Source: Afipia sp. (GTDB lineage Bacteria; Pseudomonadota; Alphaproteobacteria; Rhizobiales; Xanthobacteraceae). From it: a DNA stretch of 64,000 nt. The stretch is from positions 806,001 through 870,000 of the forward strand of contig JANQAK010000003.1 of assembly GCA_024707075.1 (NCBI GenBank), written 5' to 3'. Position 1 is the first letter of the stretch, and the number at the start of each line of letters is the position of its first letter. Under the pieces are notes generated by a model. The model ran no database searches and was not told where the DNA came from. It saw nothing but the letters and a program-made list of their open reading frames with translations. Shown here piece after piece: positions 11,495 to 20,287 of this stretch. Both the position numbers and the translations under genes were made by a program.

Positions 11495-11647
11495 CTGAAA
11501 TCCAGAAGATGATGAAAAGGCACGTCCAGACAAACATCACATAACAAAACGACTCGTACAGGCCGGCAACAAGTTAAGCAGATAACTCAACCCCTGCCAC
11601 AGATTCATGCAACTTTCGTGACCGGCGCGGTCACGAACCGTTCTAAA

Positions 11648-13912
11648 TCAGCGCACCTGAAGCCTGATCGCGGCCCGGAACGAGGCCCGTGACCCTGCCG
11701 GAGGCGGCTCGCGGCCGGAGACCGCCACCGCGCCCGAGTTGGTGATCCCGGAGACCGAGGGCGTACCCGGCCTGACGGCTTCCACGGCAATCGCGCGCGC
11801 CAGCGTCGTGGTGTAATTCGGCACCGGCGTGAACTGGTTCTTCCTGAAATCGTGCTGGATGCGGTCGCCGCCGCCCGCCTGTACGGCGCAGACGGCGGTT
11901 ACCGTCTCGAAACCCTTGTCCTTCATCCGGAACTGGAACGGTGCGCCCGTCTCCGGAAAGCGGATCGGCACCCCGGCCCTCATCAGGTTGTCCTGCTGGA
12001 AGCGGTTCGGAAACAGCACGGTACCCTCGCCGCGCTCGTCGATGTCGGTCAGGGTCAGGAAGCAGTCGCGCGGCGCCACGATGGTGAAGACGGGCGTATC
12101 GCCAAGACTGTAGCTGTCCTTGTCGGACGTCAGAGACAGGTCGTCCCGGTTGACGACCGGCCTTGTCATCGGCTGCTGGGGCGGGCGCGCATTCCTGATC
12201 TCGACGATCCTGAGATCCGTGAGGTCAGGCGCGATCCCGCGGAACGACACCTCGAACTGGTCGCGCGGAACGGCGCCCTGCGCCAGCCGCCGGACCAGCG
12301 GACGATATTTCTGATCGACGTCGGCGGTGCCCTGATTGAACTCGTCCTTCCTGAGACCGAGTTCGGCCGCCGCCAGCGTCAGGTCGAGATCGTCCTCATA
12401 GCGCTTGGCGAGCGCGTTGATCATCTCGATACCATTCAGTTTCAAGGCCGCGTCGAGGCCGGCCCGCTTCATCGCATCCGCGAACCGCTTCGTGTCGTCC
12501 TCGATCAGAGCGTCCATCTTCTCGTGCGGCGGATACAATCCTTCCACCGCGTCGCGCACATTTTTCGGAAACGTCCGGCCCTTCAGCACCAGATCGCGAA
12601 CATCATCCTTGGCCTTGCGCATGCCCTGGTCGTGGCAGCCCATGCAGGAGATGCCATTAGTCACAGCGAAATCCTTGCGCGACGGATCGCGCACGATCGC
12701 GGTCGGCCCCTTGTCGAGCCGGTCACCCTTCGCCGTATTCAGGTAGTAGGCCTGAAAGCCATTGGGCAGGCTGAAGATGGTCTCGCCGCCGTCGTGATGA
12801 AATGCATTGGGGCCGGTCGGGCCGAGCGGGAAATCGAACAGGCTCTGACGGTCGCGGTTGCCTGCAAAATCATACGACGTCCAGAAATAGCCGCTGCGCG
12901 ACGGATGCCGCTCGATCAGGCGGTTGTTCTGGCTGACGCCGGATCGCTGGAACGCCGCGCGCTGCGCGACGAAGGTGCGGATGTTGCCCTCGACATCGAT
13001 GCCCTGCTCCCGCGCCAACTGCTGGAAGGTATTCGGCAGTTGCAGCAGCACGTCATAGAGCGGCGGCTGCGACGCCGTGAACGCGAACCAGTCGGCGCGG
13101 ACATACGGCATCGGCGTCGCCGCACCGGAGGCCAGTGTGCGGCTCAATTCATTGTCCGGCACGGCGTTATAGGGATAGACCGCGATCACATTGTCCCAGT
13201 CGGCCGGCTTCCAGCCCAGATCAAGCAGATTGAAGCGCAGGATGCTGCCTTCGGGATCGACAGTCTCGAGCTTGATGACATCGGATGAGCGGGCGAGCGA
13301 GTTGAGAAACTTCACAGCCCCCTGCCGGTAGACCTTCATCGCCGCCGGATCGGCGCAGATATTGGCGAGATGCGTCAGTGTCAGGTAGCGCGTCGTGGCC
13401 CGGCGCTGCGGCCGCTGCCTGTCGAGGTCCGCCACCATGAAGGACACCATGTCTTCCGATGTAATGAATTTGTGGGTCTCGCAGCTTGCGACAGCCTTGG
13501 TGCCGAGCGCGGTGACCCAGTTCTCCAGCGCCTTGAGGTCGGCCTCCGACGGTGGCGCGTGCGAAGCGCCTTCGTAATAAATGTCGTAAGGCATTTCCTT
13601 GTCGACGATCTGCCGGAACAGCTTCGAGCCGAGCGGATTGCCGGGAAGCACATAGTGCGGATTCGCGGCGATCTCATCGAGCTTGAGGATGTTGCCGAAA
13701 TTCTTGGCGGGCCGCTCGCGATCGATCAGCTTGCCGATCTGATGGCAACGTGCGCAGTGCGTGTCGAGAACATCGAACGCGGCCTTCGCCACCGGATCGG
13801 CTGGCGGCATGATCGCTTCCATCGGAGTTGCGGCTGTCGAAGTTGTCTGCACTTTCGCGTCCTGCGCCACCGAGGCGCCAGCCATGCCGAAGACAAGACC
13901 TGCGGCAACCAC
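11648..13912 (-). CDS. Exported di-haem c-type protein with C-terminal DUF4384-like domain
   Basis: Read from GTG 13912 the protein has 754 residues. It opens with the end of a hydrophobic export signal (…GMAGASVAQ) and carries two c-type haem motifs, CARCH at 53-57 and CMGCH at 423-427, so it should be a periplasmic redox or haem-binding protein. The region from about residue 590 (…KDSYSLGDTPVF…LFPNRF…) resembles DUF4384, a beta-rich domain often attached to caspase- or kinase-like proteins. The start is uncertain. GTG 13912 has no Shine-Dalgarno, whereas ATG 13953 has a strong one (AAGGGGA, 7 bases away) but is in another frame, so a one-base loss between 13934 and 13953 is possible. It is last in the sigma/anti-sigma/subtilase cassette. 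Confidence 0.75.
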   Translation of the reverse strand: MVAAGLVFGMAGASVAQDAKVQTTSTAATPMEAIMPPADPVAKAAFDVLDTHCARCHQIGKLIDRERPAKNFGNILKLDEIAANPHYVLPGNPLGSKLFRQIVDKEMPYDIYYEGASHAPPSEADLKALENWVTALGTKAVASCETHKFITSEDMVSFMVADLDRQRPQRRATTRYLTLTHLANICADPAAMKVYRQGAVKFLNSLARSSDVIKLETVDPEGSILRFNLLDLGWKPADWDNVIAVYPYNAVPDNELSRTLASGAATPMPYVRADWFAFTASQPPLYDVLLQLPNTFQQLAREQGIDVEGNIRTFVAQRAAFQRSGVSQNNRLIERHPSRSGYFWTSYDFAGNRDRQSLFDFPLGPTGPNAFHHDGGETIFSLPNGFQAYYLNTAKGDRLDKGPTAIVRDPSRKDFAVTNGISCMGCHDQGMRKAKDDVRDLVLKGRTFPKNVRDAVEGLYPPHEKMDALIEDDTKRFADAMKRAGLDAALKLNGIEMINALAKRYEDDLDLTLAAAELGLRKDEFNQGTADVDQKYRPLVRRLAQGAVPRDQFEVSFRGIAPDLTDLRIVEIRNARPPQQPMTRPVVNRDDLSLTSDKDSYSLGDTPVFTIVAPRDCFLTLTDIDERGEGTVLFPNRFQQDNLMRAGVPIRFPETGAPFQFRMKDKGFETVTAVCAVQAGGGDRIQHDFRKNQFTPVPNYTTTLARAIAVEAVRPGTPSVSGITNSGAVAVSGREPPPAGSRASFRAAIRLQVR

Positions 13913-14226
13913 GATGCCGAGCGCGCGCAGACCTGACCCGGAAACCCGCTCATGAATTCGTCCCCTTGAAATATTCGTCGTGGCGAAAGACTGCCGTGAA
14001 TTGGTCGTGTCAGCACATCGGCGGGTTCAGGCGATCATCTCCCCTATCGGCGAAATCGGGCAGGCCCGCAACACGATGGCCCGTCCGGGGACACCGGACG
14101 GGCCGAACCATGAGGGCGCGAGGGTGGATGGGCGCCCGCGCCTTCCGGTTGCGGACGACGAGGGTGTCGTCGTCCGCAGGAATTGGTCGAAGGAATCCGG
14201 CACCGGGTTCAGGGGGTGTAACGTAA
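13913..14226. other. Intergenic region with 11-bp stem hairpin
   Basis: No gene is supported between the subtilase and the di-haem gene, both on the minus strand. The stretch holds the likely true ATG and Shine-Dalgarno of the di-haem gene (13951-13967) and a perfect hairpin at 14078-14104 (GGCCCGTCCGG, 5-nt loop, complementary arm). The hairpin lies about 120 bases past the subtilase stop and has no T-run on either side, so it may be an attenuator or processing stem rather than a simple terminator. Confidence 0.5.
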
Positions 14227-15699
14227 TCAGCGCCGGGTGCTGCCATCCGATGCCGCGGCCATCGGTGCGGCCGAAATTGCCGAAACCGCGCTGAATGCAT
14301 CGGCCTGCCCTGCCCCGAACTGGTCGTCGCGGCCCTTCGGCCCGAGGTCACGCGCGGTGGACACCAATGTGTTGCGAATGTCCGCGGCGGAGATGTCGGG
14401 ATTGCGGGCGATCATCAGCGCCGCCACACCGCTGACAAAAGCGGCGGACAGCGAGGTGCCGGACGACATCTGATACTTGCCGTCGGGCGCGGGCGACAGG
14501 ATGTCGACGCCGGGCGCGGCGATTGCGACGTAGCTGCCGCGATTCGATTGCGCGAACAGCTTGTCGGACTGATCCGTCGCCGATACCGCGATCACGTTGC
14601 GGTCGGCAGCCGGATAGAGCGGCGGCGACTTCGCCCCCGCATTGCCGGCGGCGGCAACCAGCACAATGCCCTTGGACGCGGCGGCGGCAAGGCCGCGCTC
14701 CATGGCCGGATCGTGCGGACCCGCGAAGCTCATGTTGATGATCTGCGCATTCTTCGCCAGCGCATAATCGAGACTCTTGAGAATGATGAAGGAGGTGCTC
14801 TCCGCACCGCTCTTCTGGGCGCCGAACGCGCGAATGGCGAGCAGGTGCGATGACGGCGCCGTTCCCATCAGCCGGGCATGGGCCGCGATGACGCCGGCAA
14901 TGCTGGTGCCGTGCGGATGCGGTCCCTCGCCGTTGTTCAGCGCGTCGAATGTGCCCGAAATCACACCGGCCAGTTCGGGATGGGTGACGTCGATGCCTGA
15001 ATCGATCACGGCGACCGTCACATCCGCGCCAACCGAAAGCTGGTGCGCCTCCGGCAAGCGCATCTTGGCGAGCGCATATTGCGCGGGATCGCCTTCGGAC
15101 TTCGCGGCGGTGTTCTGTTGCAGTCTGAAGATGTTGTTGCGCTGTGCGGCCTTGACGTTGCCGCCGGCGACCAGTTCGCGCACGACCGTGTCCACCGAGC
15201 GTCCGTCAGAGATGCGCCAGCGGAAAAACGTGCTGTTGGTCAGCGGAAAATTCTGCGACTGGACGCGCGTCAGGCGATGACGCCGCGCCAGTTCGTCGGC
15301 CTGCGCATCGGTGGGATTGCCGTCGACCTCGATGAGCACTTCCCTGGCGACATAGGTTCTGTCGGTGGCGGCCGGCGTGGTCTTGCGGGCGCGTCGCGGC
15401 CCCGGATCGCCGCCGCCCTGATCCGATTCACGCATCGCGCGGGGACGCGGCCCCGGCTCGGGGGCGTCGTAGCCGTCGTTGCGGAAGTTGGGCGAATAGC
15501 GGACGGTCGGATTCACATTGATGCGCGGACCCACATTGATGCTCGGGCCGCCGCGCACGCTGAAGTTGCCGTAGCCCTGCGCGAACGCCTGCGGAATCGC
15601 AAGATTGACGATGACCGCAACCACGGCAAACGATCGCACGGAACGAATGGCGCCTGCCGTTCGGATGAAGCCGCGCTTGCCTTTTCCGGTCTCGATCAT
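14227..15699 (-). CDS. Exported subtilisin-like serine peptidase (S8)
   Basis: This 490-residue protein has a Lys/Arg-rich start and a hydrophobic signal ending near residue 40 (AIPQAFA). A Gly/Asn/Pro-rich stretch (about 41-110) follows, then a roughly 75-residue alpha/beta segment (117-193) resembling a subtilase propeptide, then the catalytic domain with Asp233 (VIDSGID), His263 (HPHGTS), Asn353 (AGN, oxyanion) and Ser416 (SSGTSLSAA). It should be an active peptidase outside the cytoplasm. The gene lies between the anti-sigma gene and the di-haem gene on the same strand, with 28 bp to the anti-sigma stop, so it is probably an output or a regulator of the sigma pair. The physiological substrate is unknown. 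Confidence 0.9.
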   Translation of the reverse strand: MIETGKGKRGFIRTAGAIRSVRSFAVVAVIVNLAIPQAFAQGYGNFSVRGGPSINVGPRINVNPTVRYSPNFRNDGYDAPEPGPRPRAMRESDQGGGDPGPRRARKTTPAATDRTYVAREVLIEVDGNPTDAQADELARRHRLTRVQSQNFPLTNSTFFRWRISDGRSVDTVVRELVAGGNVKAAQRNNIFRLQQNTAAKSEGDPAQYALAKMRLPEAHQLSVGADVTVAVIDSGIDVTHPELAGVISGTFDALNNGEGPHPHGTSIAGVIAAHARLMGTAPSSHLLAIRAFGAQKSGAESTSFIILKSLDYALAKNAQIINMSFAGPHDPAMERGLAAAASKGIVLVAAAGNAGAKSPPLYPAADRNVIAVSATDQSDKLFAQSNRGSYVAIAAPGVDILSPAPDGKYQMSSGTSLSAAFVSGVAALMIARNPDISAADIRNTLVSTARDLGPKGRDDQFGAGQADAFSAVSAISAAPMAAASDGSTRR

Positions 15700-15727
15700 C
15701 GGGCCTCCTCGCGATCTTGATCGACGA

Positions 15728-16399
15728 TTAGTCGGCGGCCACGACCATGCTGACGATCTTTTCGGCCTGGAGCCGCGTCAGCAGTTGCGCAGCATCCTGC
15801 TTCGAGAGGGCCTTGTCGCCGAACTGAACGCGGAACATGCCGGCCTTCGGCCCCGACACGACGGTCGCCTTGTAGGTGTCGAGCAACTGCGTGATATCGT
15901 CGGCCTTCGCGTCCGGCGCGAAACGCACCAAGGCGAAAGTGCCTGCCGTCGATTGAGCCGGGAACGCGGCGGTCTGGAAATTACCGCCCGCGCGGTCCTT
16001 GACCAGCACCGTGCCGATGACCCCCGCCTGGAGCAGCACCAGCACCGCACCGGCGACACCCGCATAGGCCAGCGTCCGCGGCGAAAGGCTGGAGAAAAAT
16101 CCGGCTATCGTCATCAGGGGATTGAACGAGGCCTTGCGCTTGGGCTCGGCGTCGATAGCCGCGAACAGCTTCTGCATCGCCCGTGACGATGGCGCGCCGA
16201 GGCTTTCGTTGAGCAAGATCGTTTCGGCGTATTCGTCCTGGATCGCCGCGTATTGCCGCGCAAGGTCGGGATCGCTGGCAAGCGCCTCATCGACCCGGCG
16301 AGCGTCACGCAGGTTCAGCGTGCCCGCGGCATGGAACGGCAACAGCGCCTCAAGCTCGGTGGGCTCGCGATCGACGGTTTGCTTGCTTGTAGCAGTCAT
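15728..16399 (-). CDS. Membrane anti-sigma factor
   Basis: This 223-residue protein has its ATG overlapping the sigma-factor stop (ATGA at 16396-16399); the frame is open upstream but that part lies in the sigma gene. Residues 1-95 form the cytosolic anti-sigma part, helical (LEALLPFHAAGTLNLRDA…), of the RskA/zinc-finger-like type but without a clear HxxxCxxC. A single membrane helix spans about 110-132. Residues 150-223 form a periplasmic alpha/beta domain (FALVRFAPDAK…, GMFRVQFGDKA…, LQAEKIVSMVV). By eye this C-terminal domain has the strand-helix-strand pattern of a subtilisin propeptide (I9-like). It should hold the adjacent ECF sigma factor until a periplasmic signal arrives. Confidence 0.85.
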   Translation of the reverse strand: MTATSKQTVDREPTELEALLPFHAAGTLNLRDARRVDEALASDPDLARQYAAIQDEYAETILLNESLGAPSSRAMQKLFAAIDAEPKRKASFNPLMTIAGFFSSLSPRTLAYAGVAGAVLVLLQAGVIGTVLVKDRAGGNFQTAAFPAQSTAGTFALVRFAPDAKADDITQLLDTYKATVVSGPKAGMFRVQFGDKALSKQDAAQLLTRLQAEKIVSMVVAAD

Positions 16400-16965
16400 G
16401 GCCAACCTCGCTCTATGCCGGCTGCCTTGAGCAGTTCGGCCAGTTTCTTTCGCGCGTAAAACAGGCGCGTCTTCACCGTGTTCTCCGGAATGCCGACGAT
16501 TTCGGCCACCTCTTCCACGGACTTCTCGTGGTAGTAGACGAGATCGACGATCTCCCGATGTTCTGGCGAAAGTGCAGTCAGGCAATTCCGCAACGCGTTA
16601 CTCGTGTCCTTCTTCGCAACTGCGACCTCCGGATTGTCGGACGTATCCTCGATCGCGGCAGCCGTTTCGTCATCCAGTTCCGCGTCCTTCCGCTTTCGCA
16701 GGGCAGACAGGGCCTTGAACCGGGTGATCGCCAGAAGCCACGTAGAAACGGCGGACCGGCCTTCGAACTTGCCGGCCTGACGCCACACATCGAGGAAAAC
16801 CTCACTGATAAGGTCTTCCGCAATGGACTCGTTCCTCACGAGCCGCAGCGAGAAGCGAAACACCCGTACATGGTGCCTTCCGTAAAGCACCTGCATGGCG
16901 AGCCGGTCACCTTGGGCGATGCGACCGATCAGGACTTCGTCCGATGTCGCGTGGGTTGCACTCAA
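16396..16965 (-). CDS. ECF-type RNA polymerase sigma factor
   Basis: This 189-residue sigma-70-family factor has only regions 2 and 4. Region 2 (about 16-75) holds the core-binding and -10-recognising helices (RNESIAEDLISEVFLDVWR), and region 4 (about 128-180) a helix-turn-helix (YYHEKSVEEVAEIVGIPENT). A 30-residue acidic linker joins them. The start used is a TTG at 16965; no in-frame ATG lies nearby, so the N terminus is uncertain by a few residues. It is followed, with ATGA coupling, by its anti-sigma factor and then by a subtilase and a di-haem protein, which are candidate target genes. The ECF group could not be assigned. Confidence 0.92.
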   Translation of the reverse strand: MSATHATSDEVLIGRIAQGDRLAMQVLYGRHHVRVFRFSLRLVRNESIAEDLISEVFLDVWRQAGKFEGRSAVSTWLLAITRFKALSALRKRKDAELDDETAAAIEDTSDNPEVAVAKKDTSNALRNCLTALSPEHREIVDLVYYHEKSVEEVAEIVGIPENTVKTRLFYARKKLAELLKAAGIERGWP

Positions 16966-17286
16966 TGGCCGTCTCGCAGGGTTGGTCGCACGCGACTGGG
17001 AAGAGGTTCGATCAAATCCGTGAAAATCTTCGCGATTTCCCGAAAATGCATGGATTGGCGAAGCGCAAAATGCCCCTGAATCATGAACAAGGGCAAGTCG
17101 TCAGGCTCTAAGGTCGGCAAGAGGTATTAAAATACCTTAGCCGCTTTATTCCTCACGGCCACTTTGCATGATGAAATTTCATGAAAAACACCCGCGCCTT
17201 ACGACGCGGGACGCCCTCCATTGATACCAAACCTAAAGGCTTTGCTCCCTACAGTCCCGCATTGCTTTTCCCTCAACGGCGATTTC
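16966..17286. other. Divergent intergenic region with AT-rich palindromes
   Basis: This is a 321-base region between the ECF sigma gene (minus) and the diguanylate cyclase gene (plus), with no credible gene. It contains an inverted repeat AGGTATT-AA-AATACCT (17122-17137), a perfect 12-bp palindrome ATGAAATTTCAT (17171-17182), and a short GC hairpin (CCCGCG…CGCGGG) just after it. The AT-rich character contrasts with its surroundings and suggests operators or promoters serving one or both divergent genes. No binding protein can be named. Confidence 0.45.
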
Positions 17287-18447
17287 ATGCGCGGCACAGT
17301 TTCATCAGCCCCCGACTCTCTTCTAGGCATCCTCGGCCGAACATATTCGTCGATCGACAAAAAACCGTCGCCGGAGACCATTGCGCGCCGGACGAGGCAG
17401 CGGCGGCAAATGCTCGACATGGTCGGGATCAGCTACGTGACCGACGCCGCGATCCTGTTGATCTATGCCTATGCCGGCACGACCACTTTCACGATCGCCG
17501 GGGCTTACGGTGTCTGCGGGCTGCTGTCTGTCGCCCTGTTCATCGCAATATCCGAAGCCAGCCTGACCGACCGCTTCAGGGATCACTACTTCGTCACGCA
17601 GCAGAGCATCATCAGCCTGACGATCATGCTGGCGTTCCTCTATATCGCGCCGGAAGTCGGCTGCCTGTTCCTTTGCTCGATCTTGCTCGTCTTTACGTTT
17701 GCCGCGCTGCGCTCCACACCCCGCCAGACCGTCATCGGATGGAGCGCTGCGGCCATCGGGCTGGCGATCCTGTTTCTGTTCACGGACAAGCCCATCGGGA
17801 TGCCCCACGAAACACCGCTGGAGCGTCTCGCGACCCTGCTGGTTTTCGTTCTGGTACTCGGCCGCGGCATGATCGTCGGGCTGTTCAGCAGTTCATTGCA
17901 CGAATCCCTCTACAGGCGGGGACTTGAACTCAAGGAAGCCTACAAGCGCATCGAAGAACTCGCCGAGCTCGACGAACTCACCGGATCGCTCAACCGCCGC
18001 AGCATCATGCAAACGCTCAACGACGAGATCGTCCGCGCCCGCCGCAGCAACATGCCCTGCGCGATCGCCCTGATCGATCTCGACTGGTTCAAGCGGATCA
18101 ACGATCAGTTCGGTCATCCCGTCGGCGACGAGGCGCTGCGGGCTTTTGCGATCACGGTGTTCGCCAATATTCGCAGCATCGACAAGTTCGGCCGTTACGG
18201 CGGCGAAGAGTTCCTGCTCATTCTGCCCGAGACCTCCGACAGCGCAGCACTGCGCACCGTCGAGCGGCTGCGCAAGATCGTCGCGTCTCTCGACTGGAGC
18301 GCGATTTCGCAAAACATGACCGTGACGATGTCGGCGGGACTTACGGCGCTGCGGCCGGACGATACCGCGGACAGCATTCTCGCCCGCTCCGACCGGCTTC
18401 TTTATCAAGCCAAAGATCTTGGACGTAATCAGGTGGTCTCCGCATAG
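17287..18447 (+). CDS. Membrane-bound diguanylate cyclase (GGDEF)
   Basis: This enzyme would make cyclic di-GMP from two GTP. ATG 17287 is chosen over an in-frame TTG at 17221, giving 386 residues. Roughly residues 45-210 hold about six hydrophobic helices of an integral sensor module with no recognised ligand site. A short amphipathic or coiled linker (ELKEAYKRIEELAELDELTG) leads into the GGDEF domain. The active-site loop is GGEEF at 305-309, and the product-inhibition I-site RSID lies at 296-299, so both activity and feedback control are expected. It is encoded divergently from the ECF sigma operon; a DUF2336 gene follows 66 bp downstream. Confidence 0.93.
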   Translation: MRGTVSSAPDSLLGILGRTYSSIDKKPSPETIARRTRQRRQMLDMVGISYVTDAAILLIYAYAGTTTFTIAGAYGVCGLLSVALFIAISEASLTDRFRDHYFVTQQSIISLTIMLAFLYIAPEVGCLFLCSILLVFTFAALRSTPRQTVIGWSAAAIGLAILFLFTDKPIGMPHETPLERLATLLVFVLVLGRGMIVGLFSSSLHESLYRRGLELKEAYKRIEELAELDELTGSLNRRSIMQTLNDEIVRARRSNMPCAIALIDLDWFKRINDQFGHPVGDEALRAFAITVFANIRSIDKFGRYGGEEFLLILPETSDSAALRTVERLRKIVASLDWSAISQNMTVTMSAGLTALRPDDTADSILARSDRLLYQAKDLGRNQVVSA

Positions 18448-18513
18448 TTTCGCTTTGGCCAGCCCAGAATATGGCTGGCATCTTCTTGCTACGACGTTCC
18501 AGGACAGAAAGTC

Positions 18514-19629
18514 ATGACTTCGAAATCAGCAGCGCGCCCGCCAAACCTGCTCGATGAGCTACATAATGCCCTCGCGCACGGCACCGTCGCGCGCCGCGTG
18601 GAAACGCTGCGGCGCGTCACCGACCTCTTCCTGCATGGCGTGGTGGATTATACCGACGAGCAGATCGACGTCTTCGACGATGTGTTTCATTGCCTGATCG
18701 AGGAGATCGAAGTCTCCGCCAGATCGCGGCTGGCGAACCACATCGCGCCGATACAGAAAGCGCCACCGCGCCTGATCTATACGCTGGCGTTCGACGACGC
18801 CATCGAAGTCGCCGCGCCGGTATTGTCGCAATCGGAACGGCTGAACGACGCCATGCTGATCGAAAACGCACGCAGCAAAAGCCAGGGCCATTTGCTTGCG
18901 ATCTCGAAACGAAAAGTCCTGAGCGACGCGGTGACCGACGTCCTCGTCGAATGCGGCAACATCGAAGTGGTGGAAAGCACGGTCAACAATCCGGGCGCCG
19001 AATTCTCCGACAACGGCTTTACACAGCTCGTCACCCGCGCCGAAGGCAATGACAATCTTGCGACGTGCCTCGGCGCGCGGCGGGGCATTCCAAGGCCGCA
19101 CTATCTCAAGCTGATCGCCAGGGCATCCGACTCGGTGCGAGCGCGTCTCCAGGCCGCCAACCCGCGCGCGGCGGACGACATCTCGGCAGCCGTCAAGGAA
19201 GCGGCTTTCGATGCCAGCCACGGCACGGGCGCGATCAGTGAAGAAGCCGCCAAAGCCCAGCGGCTCGTTAAACTGCTCTTTAACGACGGACGTCTCGACG
19301 AAAAGCAGATCGCCGCGTTCGCCAGCGAAGGAAAATTCGAAGAGACCACTGCGGCGCTTGCGACATGCGCGGGCATCTCCGTCGCAACAGTTGAAAACAT
19401 GATGATCGAATCGCGGTCTGAAGGATTGCTGATTCTCGCCAAGGTGAGCGGACTGTCGTGGCCCACGCTCAAACTCATTCTTGCGATGCGAGGCGAGACC
19501 GGAGACAACATGGACGACCTCGACGAGTATCGATCGAGCTACGACATGCTGCGTCCCTCCACCGCCCAGCAGGTGCTGCGCTTTTACCGGATGCGGCAGG
19601 ATGCGGCGCAGACCGAGCCGGCGGCTTGA
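18514..19629 (+). CDS. DUF2336 domain protein
   Basis: This 371-residue soluble, mostly helical protein matches the alphaproteobacterial DUF2336 family. The ATG at 18514 has an AGGA box upstream. The sequence is built of HEAT-like short helices (for example LLDELHNALAHGTVARRVETL, DEQIDVFDDVFHCLIEEIE) and an Ala-rich C-terminal helical part ending in AAQTEPAA. No enzymatic motif is visible. DUF2336 genes occur near signalling and flagellar genes in this class, and here it lies just behind a diguanylate cyclase, so a signalling role is possible but unproven. It converges on nrsF with 13 bp between the stops. Confidence 0.85.
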   Translation: MTSKSAARPPNLLDELHNALAHGTVARRVETLRRVTDLFLHGVVDYTDEQIDVFDDVFHCLIEEIEVSARSRLANHIAPIQKAPPRLIYTLAFDDAIEVAAPVLSQSERLNDAMLIENARSKSQGHLLAISKRKVLSDAVTDVLVECGNIEVVESTVNNPGAEFSDNGFTQLVTRAEGNDNLATCLGARRGIPRPHYLKLIARASDSVRARLQAANPRAADDISAAVKEAAFDASHGTGAISEEAAKAQRLVKLLFNDGRLDEKQIAAFASEGKFEETTAALATCAGISVATVENMMIESRSEGLLILAKVSGLSWPTLKLILAMRGETGDNMDDLDEYRSSYDMLRPSTAQQVLRFYRMRQDAAQTEPAA

Positions 19630-19642
19630 CGCCGTTGTCGCC

Positions 19643-20287
19643 CTAGAATTTCAGGACGCGCGATCCCGCGAGCGCGCCGATCGCGGCAACGAACGCGACC
19701 GCGATCGTGTACCAGGTCGCTACAAACAGCGGTGAATCGTCCGTGCAGTGCGAGGCATAGAGCGTCGCGCCCAGTCCCGCGGACAGCAGGCCCGCAAACG
19801 CGCCGGCGACAGCCGGGCGCGATGGCGCACCGCGGCGCAAGGCCAGCAGCGCCGCCGCCAGCAGCGGCAACGACAGCAGCGGGATGGCGATCATGCATAC
19901 CCGCGAATTGGTGCCTATCAGCCGCGTCGTCATCGGCGCACGATTCGGCATCATCATCTCGCCCATGATGCCGATTCCGAGCAGCCCGACCGGGATCGCC
20001 AGCAGCCACGCCCAGCGTCCGAGCGAGGCCTCCGGCCGTGACAGATGCAGGCTGATGGCGATAGCCGCTCCGGCAAGCGCGATGGTCACCGCGAACTTCA
20101 GATCGAAGAACGGATTCCCTATCGCGGTCATGAAATCCTTCCGCATGCCCAGTTCCGCAAGCAACATCGCAGCCGATACCGGGGCAGCGAGCAGAAGCGC
20201 CACCAGCAGCATGTTGCTCACGGGGCCTTCGTGCGTGTCATTGTCGGCGGCAAGCGTGCGAATGAGATCATCGGTGTCCATGGTCAT
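19643..20287 (-). CDS. nrsF: NrsF-type (DUF1109) membrane anti-sigma factor
   Basis: This 214-residue integral membrane protein has a short cytosolic N terminus (MTMDTDDLIRTLAADN) and six hydrophobic helices. This is the DUF1109/NrsF family known from Caulobacter to hold ECF factor SigF at the membrane and release it under heavy-metal or oxidative stress. Cysteines occur near the ends of helices (RVCMI and ASHCTDD), as expected for the redox- or metal-sensing model, which relies on conserved cysteines. Its ATG overlaps the sigF stop (ATGA), so the two are translationally coupled. Function here is inferred from family and neighbour. Confidence 0.9.
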   Translation of the reverse strand: MTMDTDDLIRTLAADNDTHEGPVSNMLLVALLLAAPVSAAMLLAELGMRKDFMTAIGNPFFDLKFAVTIALAGAAIAISLHLSRPEASLGRWAWLLAIPVGLLGIGIMGEMMMPNRAPMTTRLIGTNSRVCMIAIPLLSLPLLAAALLALRRGAPSRPAVAGAFAGLLSAGLGATLYASHCTDDSPLFVATWYTIAVAFVAAIGALAGSRVLKF

